A program made the translations under genes and the position numbers. This document shows positions 22,555 through 33,413 of a stretch of DNA of 64,000 nucleotides, in pieces. The stretch lies in assembly GCF_963082655.1 (NCBI RefSeq), contig NC_081553.1, positions 45,489,859-45,553,858 of the forward strand, given 5' to 3'. The DNA comes from Stomoxys calcitrans (taxonomy: Eukaryota; Arthropoda; Insecta; Diptera; Muscidae). Below the pieces are notes generated by a model. It saw only the letters and a program-made list of their open reading frames with translations. It ran no database searches and was not told the origin of the DNA. How positions within the stretch are numbered: the first letter of the stretch is position 1; every line of letters starts with the position of its first letter.

Positions 22555-23587
22555 ATAGTTTAAAATGTCTACCACTTTTTATAGTTCCCACTGTACCATC
22601 ACTCGTAAAGCAATTCAGTGTCATCAAAATTCTGTAGATTCATTGTTAAACATGAACACACTAAGGGGTAGACAGTAAAACATTTGGAAAGTACTTGAAA
22701 CTGTAACATTTTGAGTTTTTTGGTTTGCTTTGGTGTCATGTCTCTGAACAGAAATTCCACCAAATGTGGGGTATATGTTGGCTTGGTCTTGAGTGTTGTT
22801 GTCTGGTTGAAAATGAAAGTGAAACTATTTGGTAATCGCCATCGATATTATTTTTTGGGATTTGTATTGTTTTTTTTTCCAACTCTTTTCAAATTGGCGT
22901 GTGTGTGTGTGTGTGCGTGGACATTATGCGTCGGAGTGAACGGAGGGACTTCAATTATAGACGTTGGTCGATTTAAATATGGCGGGCGCCATTGGTATTT
23001 TGTCCCTCGTTTTATAAAATCGTAAATAGTTCACTTTGTTAGCGGCTTGTCTTTTATAACAACTACTATGGGCTATTTAAACTAGTTTTGGCAGTGGATT
23101 TGAACCATAGCTCGAATGCGGCTTGATGGTTTTTTCTTCTCTTGACTACAAAAAAAAAAAAACAAATTCAAAATACTCATAAATCTATGGATAAATGCAA
23201 TGGGACCATTTGCTTTGAATTTAATACAATTTAAGTGTTCGTCTGTCCTTCCCGGCAACTGTCTATTAGTGTGGTAAGTGGGTACCAAAGCCATAGGTAG
23301 ACAAACTGCCTTAGAGGTGGACATCTGGCCCCAAATAACTGGGGGGAGACCCAAATGTTTATTTGCAAACGCATTTGGATTAATCACTAAAATACAAACC
23401 TCCAAAAAAACTCGAAAAATAAACAATGCTATATAAAAACCCAAACCAAAATACCAAATAATGTGACCGCAAGTTTTTAAATCTTTCATAAAATTCCAAA
23501 AAACGCACCACATAACGTTTGCAAACGTATATCTAGGGTAACTAAGGCAAAACCAATGTATTTAAACAAACAACATGGTAGCTAGAA
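22555..23587. other. Single-copy region without a convincing gene
   Basis: A GT dinucleotide run lies at about 22900-22916. Open frames of 104 and 143 codons have low-complexity, T-rich composition and no domain or signal. No RNA gene is recognised. Confidence 0.35.
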
Positions 23588-24385
23588 ACAAGAAAAAAGG
23601 CGTTAAGTTCGGCCGGGTCGAACTCTGGATACCCACTACCTCGGGTATATATGTAAACCACTTTTCGTCAAAATCCGTGAAAAAATCATACCTTATGGCC
23701 CATAGCAGCTATGTCGATATATGTTCCGATTTGGAGCAAATACTAATAAGTACAAGTCATTGTTCAATTGTGTATAACAAAATATTGGTCTTTTAATAAG
23801 CTATACTAAAAATAAACCGATCTGAACCATATACGACACGGTAATAGCCTAACATAAGTCACTGTGTCAAATTTCAGTGAAATAGGATAATAAATGCGCC
23901 TTTTATGGGGCCAAGACTTTCAATCGAGATATCGGCCGATGTGGCAGCTATATCCAAATTTGGCCCGATCTGAGCCAAATTGAAGAATGATTTCAAAGGG
24001 CCTGACAGAACTCACTGTCCCAAATTTCGGCGAAATCGGACAACAAAACCTTAAATCGAGAGATCAGTCTATATATGTCAGCTATATCCAAATCTGGACC
24101 AATCTGGTCCAAATTGGAGAAAGATTTCAAAGGGCCTGACACAACTCACTGTCCCAAATTTCAGCGAAATCGGATAATAAATGTGCCTTTTATGGGCCCA
24201 AGACCTTAAATCGAGAGATCGGTCTATATGACAGCTATATCCAAATCCGGACCGATCTGGGCCAAACTGAAGAAAGTGATTTCAACAGACAGACGGGCAG
24301 ACAGGCGGACATGGCTAAATCGTCTTAGATTTTTATGCTGATCAAGAATATATATACTTTATATGGTCGGAAATGGATATTTCGA
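23588..24385 (-). mobile_element. Family C HINE-like element, 5' end replaced
   Basis: The 3' end AAGGCGTTAAGTTCGGCCGG is at the left, then C units and the GTCY core in reverse (about 24290-24310). The copy stops at the (TA)n side near 24385, where forward family B text begins without a 5' terminus. Confidence 0.75.
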
Positions 24386-24873
24386 CCCAAGTACGGACCA
24401 AATCAGTCTATAACCTGACAAAGCACCCACATAAACTGATCTCCCGATTAAACTTCTTGAGCCCCTGGAAGCCGCAATTTTTGTCCGATTTGGCTGAAAT
24501 TGAGCATGTAGTGTTTTGTTATGACTTTCAACAACTGTGCCTAGTGGGGCCCGAATCGGTCTTTAACCTGATATAGCACCCATATAACCCGATCTCCCGA
24601 TTTGACTCTTGAGCCCTTAAAAGACGTAATTTTTGTCCAATTTGGCTGAAATTTTGCATTTGGTGTTCTGTTACGACTTCCAACAACTGTGCCAAACGCG
24701 GTCGAAATTAGTCGATAACCTGATATAGCTCCCATGTAAACTTGTCTCTCAATCATCCTTGTTCGCTTCCTAGAAGCTTTAATTTTTGCTGGTTTGACAG
24801 AAGTTTAGTATGTAAAATAAAATTATGCCCTTCAACTAAATTAAACTTGTATAAATTTTTAGCAGAATCCATA
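24386..24873 (+). mobile_element. Family B HINE-like fragment
   Basis: B units and the B-specific CTAGAAGCTTTAATTTTTGC are present. Both the 5' end and the 3' hairpin are missing, and the right side runs into a 125-bp tandem repeat. Confidence 0.65.
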
Positions 24874-24879
24874 TTTTAG

Positions 24880-25290
24880 GAGAAACATCAAATTTAAAGT
24901 TTTCATACTGAAAGTTAGATTTTTGTAGATTTTCGATGACAAGTTTGAATTTTTGATGGAGTCTCGAATTAAGGTTCATTTCCCTCTAGAAGGCATAGCT
25001 CAGGAGATACAGCCAATATAAAGTTTTCATACTTAAAATTCAGTTTTTTACGGATTTTCGATCAAATTTTGAATTTTTTCATGGAGTCACGAATTGAAGC
25101 CCATTTCCCTCTAGGACGCATAGTTTAGGAGATGCAGCCATTTTAAGTTTTCGAAGTGAAATTTCGATTTTTGATGGATTTTCGACAAAATTGTTGAATT
25201 TTTGATGGAGTGACGAGTTGAGGCCCATTTCTTTTTAGAACGCATAGTTTTGGAGATACAGCCAATTTAAAGTTCTCACAATGAAAATGA
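24880..25290. repeat. 125-bp tandem repeat, about 3.3 units
   Basis: The marker GGAGATACAGCC recurs at 25003, 25128 and 25252, a spacing of 125 and 124 bp. Each unit also has GAATTTTTGATGGAGTC-like and CATTTCCCTCTAGAAGGC-like words. It is unrelated to the 153-bp HINE units. Confidence 0.8.
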
Positions 25291-25408
25291 ATAAAAACTG
25301 ACTTTTAGTTCAGCAAGTTAAAGTTCGTTATTCCCTATTTCCTGGGGTAAAAAAGTAAAGTAAACAAATTTAAATTTTTTTTAAATTTTAAATGAGTTTG
25401 AAGTTATT

Positions 25409-26253
25409 TTTATACCCTTCACCATAGGATGGGGGGTATACTAATTTCGTCATTCTGTTTGTAACTACTCGAAATATTCGTCTGAGACCCCATAAAGTAT
25501 ATATTCTTGATCGTTTCGACATTTTATGTTGATCTAGCCATGTCCGTCTGTCTGTCGAAAACACGTTAACTTCCGAAGGAGTAAAGCTAGCCACTTGAAA
25601 TTTTGCACAAATACTTCTTATTAGTGTAGGTCAGTTGGTATTGTAAATGGGCCATATCGGTCCATAACCTGATATAGCTGTCATATAAACCGATCTTGGG
25701 TCTTGACTTCTTGAGTCTCTAGAGGGCGCAATTCTTATCCGAAGGGAATGAAATTTTTCACGACGTGTTTTGCTATGATATTCAACAACTGTGCCAAGTA
25801 TGGTTCAAATCGGTTCATAGCCTGATACAGCTGCCATATAAACCGATCTTGGGTCTTGACTTCTTGAGTCTCTAGAGGGCGCAATTCTTATCCGATTTTT
25901 CGATTTTGTACGACGGATCCTCTCTTGACCATCGACATACGTGTTTATTATGGTCTGAATCGGTCTATAGTCCGATACAGCTCCCATATAAATCGATCTC
26001 TCTATTTTACTTCTTGAGCCCCCAAAGGGCGCAATTTTTATTCGAATTGGCTGACATTTTACATGGGTCTCCAACATATAATTTAACTGTGGTCCAAACC
26101 GGACCATATCTTTATATTGCTCTAATAGCAGAGCAAATATTTTCTTATATCCGTTTTTGTCTAAGAAGAGATGGCGGGAAAAAACTCGACAAATGCGATC
26201 CAAGGTGGAGGGTATATAAGATTCGGCCCGGCCGAACTTAGCACGCTTTTACT
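25409..26253 (+). mobile_element. Family A HINE-like element, short complete copy
   Basis: Both termini are present: TATACCCTTCACCATAGG at the left; GGTGGAGGGTATATAAG, the perfect hairpin TTCGGCCCGGCCGAA and CACGCTTTTACT at the right. It has few internal units. Confidence 0.85.
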
Positions 26254-26860
26254 AGTTTAAAATCATTGCAATTGCAATTTTAGTACTTAGTCTTCTATGC
26301 CACAAACCATTTATGGGTTTCGGGTGACCTGCCTTACATCTAGTTTATTGTGAATGCGTGTTTCTTTTTTTTTTAGTTTTGGAAAGGTGTGTGTTGTTTG
26401 TACTTCAATTGAGATTTTTGATCACAAACGGCCTGCTGCACAATTATTCTGAAAGATTTGATTAATTATTGAGGTTGTCATAACTGTTGTTTTTTTCAAA
26501 AATATCCACATTACAATGTGACATATCACTAATTAATAAACAATGATAATCGCTGTCAAGTCATTTGCCTTTCAATGTATCAGACAAAACGATTTGCTGG
26601 GGCAAATAATGAAACAGTCTGTTATGATGGGAAGAAAGACTGAAAAAAACGTAGATAAACAAATGCAATAAAACGCAAATAAAACTCTAGGAAAGAAATG
26701 TTTGGAATGACATATATAGAGATTAGTTAAAAATAAAAGAACTACATCTGGGTGTTTCTGCAAATTTTATCGAATTAGAATTTAGATTTAAAAAAATCAC
26801 AAATTCCTTGATGCCTTGATTTTTCACAAAATTATTGTCGTAGTTTTATTTGAACATATA
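26254..26860. other. AT-rich single-copy region
   Basis: No gene, RNA gene or known repeat is recognised. Confidence 0.35.
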
Positions 26861-27096
26861 TTGGGTTGCCCAAAAAGTAATTGCGGATTTTCCATATAGT
26901 CGGCGTTGACTAATTTTTTCACAGCTTGTGACTCTGTAATTGCATTCTTTCTTCTGTCAGTTATCAGCTGTTACTTTTAGCTTGCTTTAGAAAAAAGTGT
27001 AAAAAAAGTATATTTGATTAAAGTTCATTCTAAGTTTTATTAAAAATGCATTTACTTTCTTTTAAAAAATCCGCAATTACTTTTTGGGCAACCCAA
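26861..27096 (+). mobile_element. Short mariner-type MITE, copy 1
   Basis: Terminal inverted repeats of about 31 bp begin TTGGGTTGCCCAAAAAGTAA and end in the reverse complement. TA is found on both sides. The 236-bp element has no coding frame. A second copy in the opposite orientation is at 48337-48573. Confidence 0.85.
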
Positions 27097-27849
27097 TATA
27101 TCAAATGTTGCTTTTGAGTTTTTTTTTTACCTTTTTTTTTCTCAAATATAACTCCCAATCAAAACAAATGATCTTGAACGCACATAGGCGAAGACCTAAA
27201 ATTTGGCTAGTTGAAATCTATGGGTATACCAATCTCCTTCTCATTGAAATCAATTTTGCTTATGCCAACAACGTTCACTCTCAATTTCCCACCTTCAATT
27301 TAAATTAAAAGTTTAATTTTATTTTACGCATTTACTGAACTTAAGCTTTACAAGTGACGAGTTAAGCATGCAAATTAGTTTGCTAAAATTGTGTAGCAGT
27401 GATCGATGTGCAAAGCCTTAGCATATCGAGATTCAATTGCGCTTGCGCATAGTTGTGACCCATATTCACGCCTTACATCGCCTCAACAATTTGTCTTCAG
27501 TACAGCTACTGTTTCTCTTCGCATGTTCGACTACCCTCCCACTTAATTAAAATTGAAATCAAGTCAACACTTGTCTACAAACATCTCGCCGTACAAAGTA
27601 TTAACAACAACAAGAAGTAATGCTTGGGCCATAAATAAAAAGTAAATTGAAAAATTGTCACACAGATCGAAGAGTCATTGATCACTGTATCATGATCGGT
27701 ATGTATGATGTGAAAGGTGAAGAATGGATTAATGTTCGAACTAAAAAGACCAAACATGAAAAATCGCATTAACTTTGATTGGGTACATACAAGCGATGAG
27801 GTTTCATAAACTTTGTGTTGGCACTTAATAGGGGTTTGGTTTATATGAC
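27097..27849. other. AT-rich single-copy region
   Basis: No convincing gene. Small open frames here are T-rich and lack domains. Confidence 0.35.
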
Positions 27850-28257
27850 AACAAGTAAAAGGGTGCTAAGTTCGGCCAGGCCGAATCTTATATACCCTCC
27901 ACCATGGATCGCATTTGTCGAGCTCTTGCCATGGTATCTCTTTTTAGGCAAACAAATAATAAAAGAAAATAAATGTTATGTTATTGGAACAATATTAAGT
28001 TATGCTTCATTTCGGAACATAATTGAACTGAATATTGGAGATCATAGTAGAAATCATCGTGTAAAATTTCAGCCAAATCTAGTAAGAATTTCGCACTTTA
28101 GGGGCTGAAGCAATAAAATAGGGAGATGGTTTATAGGGGAGCTGTATTAGGCTATAAACCGATTCATGCCATATTCGACACGTATGTTAAAGGTCATGAG
28201 AGAAGCCGTTGTACAAAATTGTACAGCTAAATCGGATAATAGATGGACTAACTCACA
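27850..28257 (-). mobile_element. Family A HINE-like 3' half, left arm of an inverted pair
   Basis: The hairpin (TTCGGCCAGGCCGAA) and CCCTCCACCATGG are at the left. The terminal A unit runs to about 28257, where the orientation flips. Confidence 0.75.
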
Positions 28258-28800
28258 AACGTGTTATGATATCCAACAACTTTGTCAAGTAAGGTTTCAA
28301 TCGGTCCATAACCTGATATAGCTGCCATATAAACCGATCTTGGGTCTTGATTTCTTGAGCCTTTAGAGGGCGCTATTCTCGTCCGATTTGACAGAAATTT
28401 TGCGCGTAGTGTTTTGGTATCACTTCCAAAAACTGCGATAAGTATTGTTCAAATCGGTCTATGTTTTGATATAGCTGCCATATAAACCGATCTTGGGTCT
28501 TGACTTCTTGAGCCTTTAGAAAGAGCAAATCTCATCCGATTTGGAAGAAATTTTGTACAACGGCTTCTCTCATGTTCTTCAACATACGTGTATAAAATGG
28601 TCTGAATCGATCAATAGCTTGATACAGCTCCCATATAAATTGATCTCCCGATTTTGCTTTCTGAGCTCCAACAAGGCGCAATTCTTATTCAATATTCTTT
28701 ATTTGCCTAAAAAGAGATACCGCGCATAGAACTCGACAAATGCGATCCATGGTGGAGGATAAGATTCGGCCCGGCCGAACTTAGTACGCTCTTACTTGTT
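28258..28800 (+). mobile_element. Family A HINE-like 3' half, right arm of an inverted pair
   Basis: Forward A units continue to AACTCGACAAATGCGATCC, a slightly deleted GGTGGAGGATAAG, the hairpin TTCGGCCCGGCCGAA and CTTACTTGTT. Together with 27850-28257 this is a 5'-end-less inverted dimer with both hairpins facing outward. Confidence 0.75.
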
Positions 28801-29612
28801 TTGTCTTATACAGGATTTAAGAGAAATTACAGAAATTATGCACTATGTCCCCCCCCCCCCCCCAAAACTAAGAAATATTCTCTTCTTATGTGCAATCAGA
28901 CCCCATTCAGTCTATGACGTATTCATTTGGAGTTATGGGATAATTTAGAGCATTTTTAAAACTTAGTGTTAATGGTTAGATGAAAATATGATAGGGCAAT
29001 AAGATGATTAGATAACATGATATGTGCCAAGTGTAAATCATTGGGCTGAACGTACCTTGCTTAAGTTTTATATTTTCCCACGTCTTAAATTTTTTATAAG
29101 AAGAATTTATATAAACAAAATAGTAGTGTTACTGACTAATATTCGCCCAGCAAATTGGCTGAACCTAAAAACTTGAAATTTTACATCAAGGTCACTCTTG
29201 TTTCCAAGGTGCGAGATAAGGCTGGCTTTTTTAAAATTCGAACTAGAACATACTAAAATTAGTAAATTACTTAACACAGCATTGTTGTTGCCTTTCACTT
29301 GAGACTCATTTGTTTGGTAAAAATACAAGAGAAACCCGTTAGGTTCAAAACACTGAGTATACTAATAGAAATCATTATCTCTGTGGACGCCCGAACAAAT
29401 GGAGTGGCATAATAGAAAGAGTGTGAGAGATAAAAGTTGGATGTGTGAAAGATAGAGATCGATGTTGCGAAGGCGTTGGTGGGATGAGGTGTTGTGGTGG
29501 TGGCTGATATGCTTGGTTTGTAATACACGGAGGTCAGTCAATTGCATATGCTTTTTCTGTAGGCTATATATTTTGTATTTATTAACGGCTAAGAACAATT
29601 ATGCCAGCTCAT
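28801..29612. other. Single-copy region with a poly-C run
   Basis: A homopolymer of 15 C lies at 28849-28863. The open frames at 29295-29598 (minus) are serine/threonine-rich by composition and have no signal or domain. Nothing is called. Confidence 0.4.
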
Positions 29613-29895
29613 TATACCCACCACCGAAGGATATATATTCTAGATCAGTGACTTATGTTAGGCTTTTCGACATCCGTGTTGTATATGGTTCAGATCGGTT
29701 CAGATCAATATTATGTTATACAATTGAACAATAACTTGTACTTATTAGTATTTGATCCAAATGGGATCAAATACTGCTATGGGGCATAAGGTATGGATTT
29801 TTCACCGGATTTTGACGAAAGGTGGTTTACGTATGTACCCGAGGTGGTGGGTATCCAAAGTTCGGCCCGGCCGAAATTAACGCCTTACTTGTTTT
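29613..29895 (+). mobile_element. Family C HINE-like mini copy with both ends
   Basis: It starts TATACCCACCACCGAAGG and jumps from the (TA)n segment straight to the last unit (GGTGGTTTACGTATGTACCC). It ends with GAGGTGGTGGGTATCC, the hairpin TTCGGCCCGGCCGAA and CGCCTTACTTG. It lacks the GTCY array and internal units. Confidence 0.8.
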
Positions 29896-30080
29896 GATAA
29901 AAAATAATGAAACACCTTTTTGTTTGCTTTCTTATCGAAATACCCGGAATTTACTGAATGACAGTAAACTAGGTCTCTTGATTTAAGAGTGTTGCGTATT
30001 TAAACCTTCTGTAAATGAATGTGGGCTGCGTGTTGTTTTTTTTTAATATAATTTTGACATTTCTTTGTTATCATCGGTTA

Positions 30081-30088
30081 TATAAATG
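30081..30088 (+). promoter_or_regulatory. TATA box of Kazal gene 4
   Basis: TATAAATG sits 44 bp before the ATG at 30125. An in-frame ATG at 30092 is only 11 bp downstream of the box and should lie upstream of the transcription start. Confidence 0.65.
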
Positions 30089-30124
30089 TGAATGAGGTTT
30101 ATGATCAGACACATTGAATTCAAA

Positions 30125-30473
30125 ATGAATTTTGCTACCATTACCGCTTTATTAACTTTCCTCATCCTTATGGGCCATAGTTGCGTTGAGGCTCAGCGCT
30201 GTCAAACGGTTTGCCCGGAAAATTATGATCCCGTTTGTGGTTCCTTGAGACTGAGAAATGGCGCAACAATCCAATGCACCTTTTCAAATCAATGTAAATT
30301 GAATGCTCGCCGTTGCGTCCGCAGAGAATGTAAGTTGCAATGAATTGGGGATTTTGAGAGTTGGGCAGGGCAATTTAATTGTTTTTTTTCAAAATTTTTA
30401 TTCCTTAGCTTGGGGAGCCCTACTTGGAAAGTGTCAGTGGCAATCAGCACAATGTAACAATTTTACAGGTTGA
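30125..30473 (+). CDS. Secreted eight-cysteine Kazal-type peptide, gene 4
   Basis: Exons 30125-30329 and 30409-30473 flank a 79-bp GT-AG intron in phase 1 and give 89 aa. Residues 1-23 are a signal peptide (ITALLTFLILMGHSCVEA). Mature cysteines are at 26, 30, 38, 51, 57, 64, 77 and 84, the same spacing as genes 1 and 2. Motifs are YDPVCGSL, CTFSNQC, and in exon 2 SWGALLGKC followed by a last Cys. The predicted P1 residue is Glu32, which would suit a glutamyl-specific protease or no protease. AATAAA at 30599-30604, 126 nt after the stop, is a plausible polyadenylation signal. The closest relative in the window is the pseudogene at 32706-33000. The start at 30092 is rejected on TATA spacing. 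Confidence 0.88.
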
Positions 30474-30779
30474 TATGCTGTGGTAAAATCATTTCTCTAA
30501 GCTCGGATGCCCCTCTTGGAAGATTACGAACGGATTCTGCTGAATGCAGACGATTTTTAAAGGTTGATATGATTTTACTGTGGATTTTGCTTTTATTAAA
30601 TAAACTAAAATTTTTATGAAAAATCTTTGAGGTTATTGAAAGAGGATCTATTTTGATGAAGACAATACAATTTTTGTAAGCGGAAGAAATCAAATTATGG
30701 ATTTAAATTCGGCAGTGCCGATCTTTACATATCAACCACCATGAACAAATTTATTGTCCTATTTGATTTTAACACCACT
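30474..30779. other. 3' region of Kazal gene 4
   Basis: It contains the AATAAA at 30599-30604 and, near 30709-30722, a short TCGGCAGTGCCGA hairpin reminiscent of a family D 3' end but without its other parts. No further gene. Confidence 0.4.
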
Positions 30780-31236
30780 AAGTTCATAGTTATGGACCCC
30801 AGAGTTGGTTGGTCTAAGGAAGGACTGCAGAAAAATCTTCAACAGAGTGAATGCCACAAGAGCTACACAAGATTGAGACATCTATTGTATAAGGCTGAGC
30901 TAAGAAAATACAAGGGTGAGCTGAGAATGGCTCAGAAAAAAAATCCTGGGTACTATTCTATAGCTCCGTGGAGGATACATCTGAGACCTCTAGGCTAAGG
31001 AAGGTTCTATTCTCGAGACCTATTACGGGTATATTCAGAAGTCAGAGAATGTATGGACAATGTCTAATGAGGAAACACTAGAATTACTCGTTGATACACA
31101 TTTCCTAGGAAATTCTCCAACAGACGATGTGGCGCCAGAAAAGGTTGTCACTGGTATTCATTCTTCGACAACGACTTATGCAGAAGCTGTGAGGAAATCG
31201 AATAAGAAGATACTAAAGGACACCTTCTATGTGGGT
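30780..31236 (+). pseudogene. Fragment of a non-LTR element, endonuclease-RT linker
   Basis: Broken frames (30741-30998 and 31060-31242) encode text such as YKAELRKYKGELRMAQ and SNEETLELLVDTHFLGN. This resembles the segment between endonuclease and RT of R1/LOA-like fly elements, recognised from family pattern. Frames shift near 31000. It may derive from the same family as 8962-10580. It joins a family C copy at its 3' side. Confidence 0.55.
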
Positions 31237-32346
31237 ATATAGCCCCCATATAGACCAATGCACTGATTTAAGGTCCTAGGCCCATAAGAGCCACATTTAT
31301 TATCCGATTTTGCAGAAATTTGGGACAGTGGGAAGTGTTAGGCCCTTCGACATCCCTCTTAATTTTAGCGCAGATCGGTCCAGATTTGGATATAGCTGCC
31401 ATATAGGCCGATCCGCCGATTTAGGGTCTTAGGCCCATAAAAGCCACATTTATTGTCCAATTTTGCTGAAATTTGGGACGTTGAGTTGTATTAGGCCCTT
31501 CGACATCTTTCTTTAATTTGGTTCAGATCGGTTCAGATTTGGATATAGACCAGACTCTCGATTTAAGGTCTTGGGCCCATAAGAGGCGCATTTATTTTCC
31601 GATTTTGCCAAAATTTGGGACAGTAAGTTGTGTTAAGCCCTTCGACATTCTTTTCAATTTGGCTCAGATCGGTCCAGATTTGGATATAGCTGCCATATAG
31701 ACCGATCTCTCGATTTAAGCTTTTGGGGCCATAAAAGGCGCATTAATTGTCCGATGTCGCCGAAATTTGGGACAGTGAGTTATGTTAAGCCCCTGGACAT
31801 ACTTCTGCAATATGGCACATATCGGTGCAGAATATAGTTGCCTTATAGACCGATCTCTCCATTTAAGGTTTTGGGGCCATAATAGGCCCATTTATTGTCC
31901 GATGTTGCCGAAATTTGGGATAGAGAGTTAAGTTGCACCCCTCCACATATTTCTGCCATTTGTTCTAGATCGATCAAGATTTGGATATAGCTGCCATATA
32001 GACCGATATCTCGATTAAAAAACTTGGCCCCATAAAAGGCGCATTTATAATCCGATTTCACTGAAATTTGACACAGTGACTTATGTTACGCTTTTCGACA
32101 GCCGTGTCGCATATAGTTCAAGTAGGTTTATTGTTAAATGTATCTGTAAACACCAATATTTTGTTATACACAATTGAACAATGACTTTTACTTATTAGTA
32201 TTTGGTCCAAATTGGAGCATATTTCGATATAGCTGCTGTGGGGCATAAGGTATGCATTTTGCTCCGGAGTTTGACGAATGGTGGTTTACCCGAGGTGGTG
32301 GGTATCCAAAGTACGGCCCGGCCGAACTTAACGTCTTTTTACTTGT
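31237..32346 (+). mobile_element. Family C HINE-like element, 5' truncated
   Basis: Forward C units (GGCCCATAAAAGCCACATTT and the ...GGCGCATTTATTG variants) lead to CGAGGTGGTGGGTATCC, the hairpin TACGGCCCGGCCGAA and TCTTTTTACTTG. The 5' terminus and GTCY core are missing. Confidence 0.8.
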
Positions 32347-32705
32347 TTTCAGTGTAGATTATTCTGGAGCTACATATCTTTTGTATAACAATTCATTCAA
32401 TTGACTGTTGTCAAAAAACATGTTCCCTATTTGTGGGAACAGAGAAAGCATTTTTTGAATAAAAAGTAAAGTGTGTTCTTTACTGATATAACTCCAAGTG
32501 TTTTTGAAATTTAAATTTTTTGCATATAGGTTACGGACATTGTTGACAAGAAAGACGGTACAATGTAATTGTTGCCACCTTGATTACTTAGTTCTATTTA
32601 ATTTAATTTATTATTTTATTGAAAATGATAACATTTGCATTATATTTAAACATGATGTATATACGACGCCAACACGTTTCCTTAAATCTCAGCACACACT
32701 TGAAA
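32347..32705. other. Upstream region of the Kazal pseudogene
   Basis: AT-rich DNA. A TATA-like GTATATAC lies near 32657-32664. No gene. Confidence 0.35.
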
Positions 32706-33000
32706 ACAATTGCGCATCAATAATTACTTCAATATTTGGCTTCATCATTCTATTGGGCAATATTTGTGATGAAGCTCAGCGTTGTCAAAATATTTGTCCG
32801 CGTTTTTATGACCCGATGTTCTCTTCCTTGTGATGTATGACCGTATTATACATTGCACTTTTCCCAGCCGTTGTGAAGCAAAAGTTCGTTATTTTTTATA
32901 TCGTGAGAGTAAGAGAACACTTCGTTCGCTTTTGCTTTTACTATTCAAATATTTTGGTCTTTTCAGCTTGGAATCATATGGATGTCTTACCGGCAAATCC
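32706..33000 (+). pseudogene. Kazal-type peptide pseudogene, paralogue of gene 4
   Basis: The frame to 32833 still reads EAQRCQNICPRFYDP, aligned with gene 4 EAQRCQTVCPENYDP, but the start codon is gone (AAC/AAT where ATG is expected near 32706). The PVCG cysteine is replaced (PMFS), a stop follows immediately, and a frameshift precedes HCTFPSRCEAKVR, where a further cysteine is lost. A donor (GTAAG at 32909) and an acceptor (CAG ending at 32966) with TTGG after it mark the old 58-bp intron. Exon 2 lacks its cysteine. It is clearly dead. Confidence 0.8.
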
Positions 33001-33362
33001 GACCTATTTAGGAGCCATTTCAACCAAATTGGCTTTTTATTTCCAGACTGGGTATTTTGGGGCCATATCTGTAAAGTGCTTGTGGTGGTTGTTTGAAAGA
33101 ATTAGTGTTCTCAGTGTTCAGTTTCAGCTTAATTGCAAATTTTTAAGACACGTCACAGACTCAGATTTTACAAAGAGTGGACGCATTTTCGGAACCGGAC
33201 CATCAAATTAAAGATTTATAAAATCAACGGTAGATTTGCTTTTCACGACGACAACAACAATTGAGGTTGAGTGCGAGACACTTTTTCTAGCGTCACATTC
33301 ATCTATTGACAGAAATCTAATTATTTATACTACGCGCATGGATCAATGCTAGAAAAGGTAAA

Positions 33363-33413
33363 CAGTGAGAAACAGTGAGTACCCCAAGGTGGGGTACTCA
33401 CTGTTTCTCACTG
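33363..33413. repeat. Perfect 23-bp inverted repeat, 5-nt loop
   Basis: Arms at 33363-33385 and 33391-33413 are exact reverse complements (the left arm ends AGTGAGTACCCC). They lie at the edge of a decayed non-LTR element. The palindrome could come from template switching or be a hairpin of unknown use. Confidence 0.85.

Noticed and set aside
22711..23513. Frames of 104 and 143 codons in the single-copy region
   Set aside because: Biased, T-rich or A-rich composition, overlap with a GT repeat, and no recognisable domain.
29295..29734. Overlapping frames on both strands near 29.5 kb
   Set aside because: Three mutually overlapping frames without motif or signal. The plus frame runs into a HINE copy.
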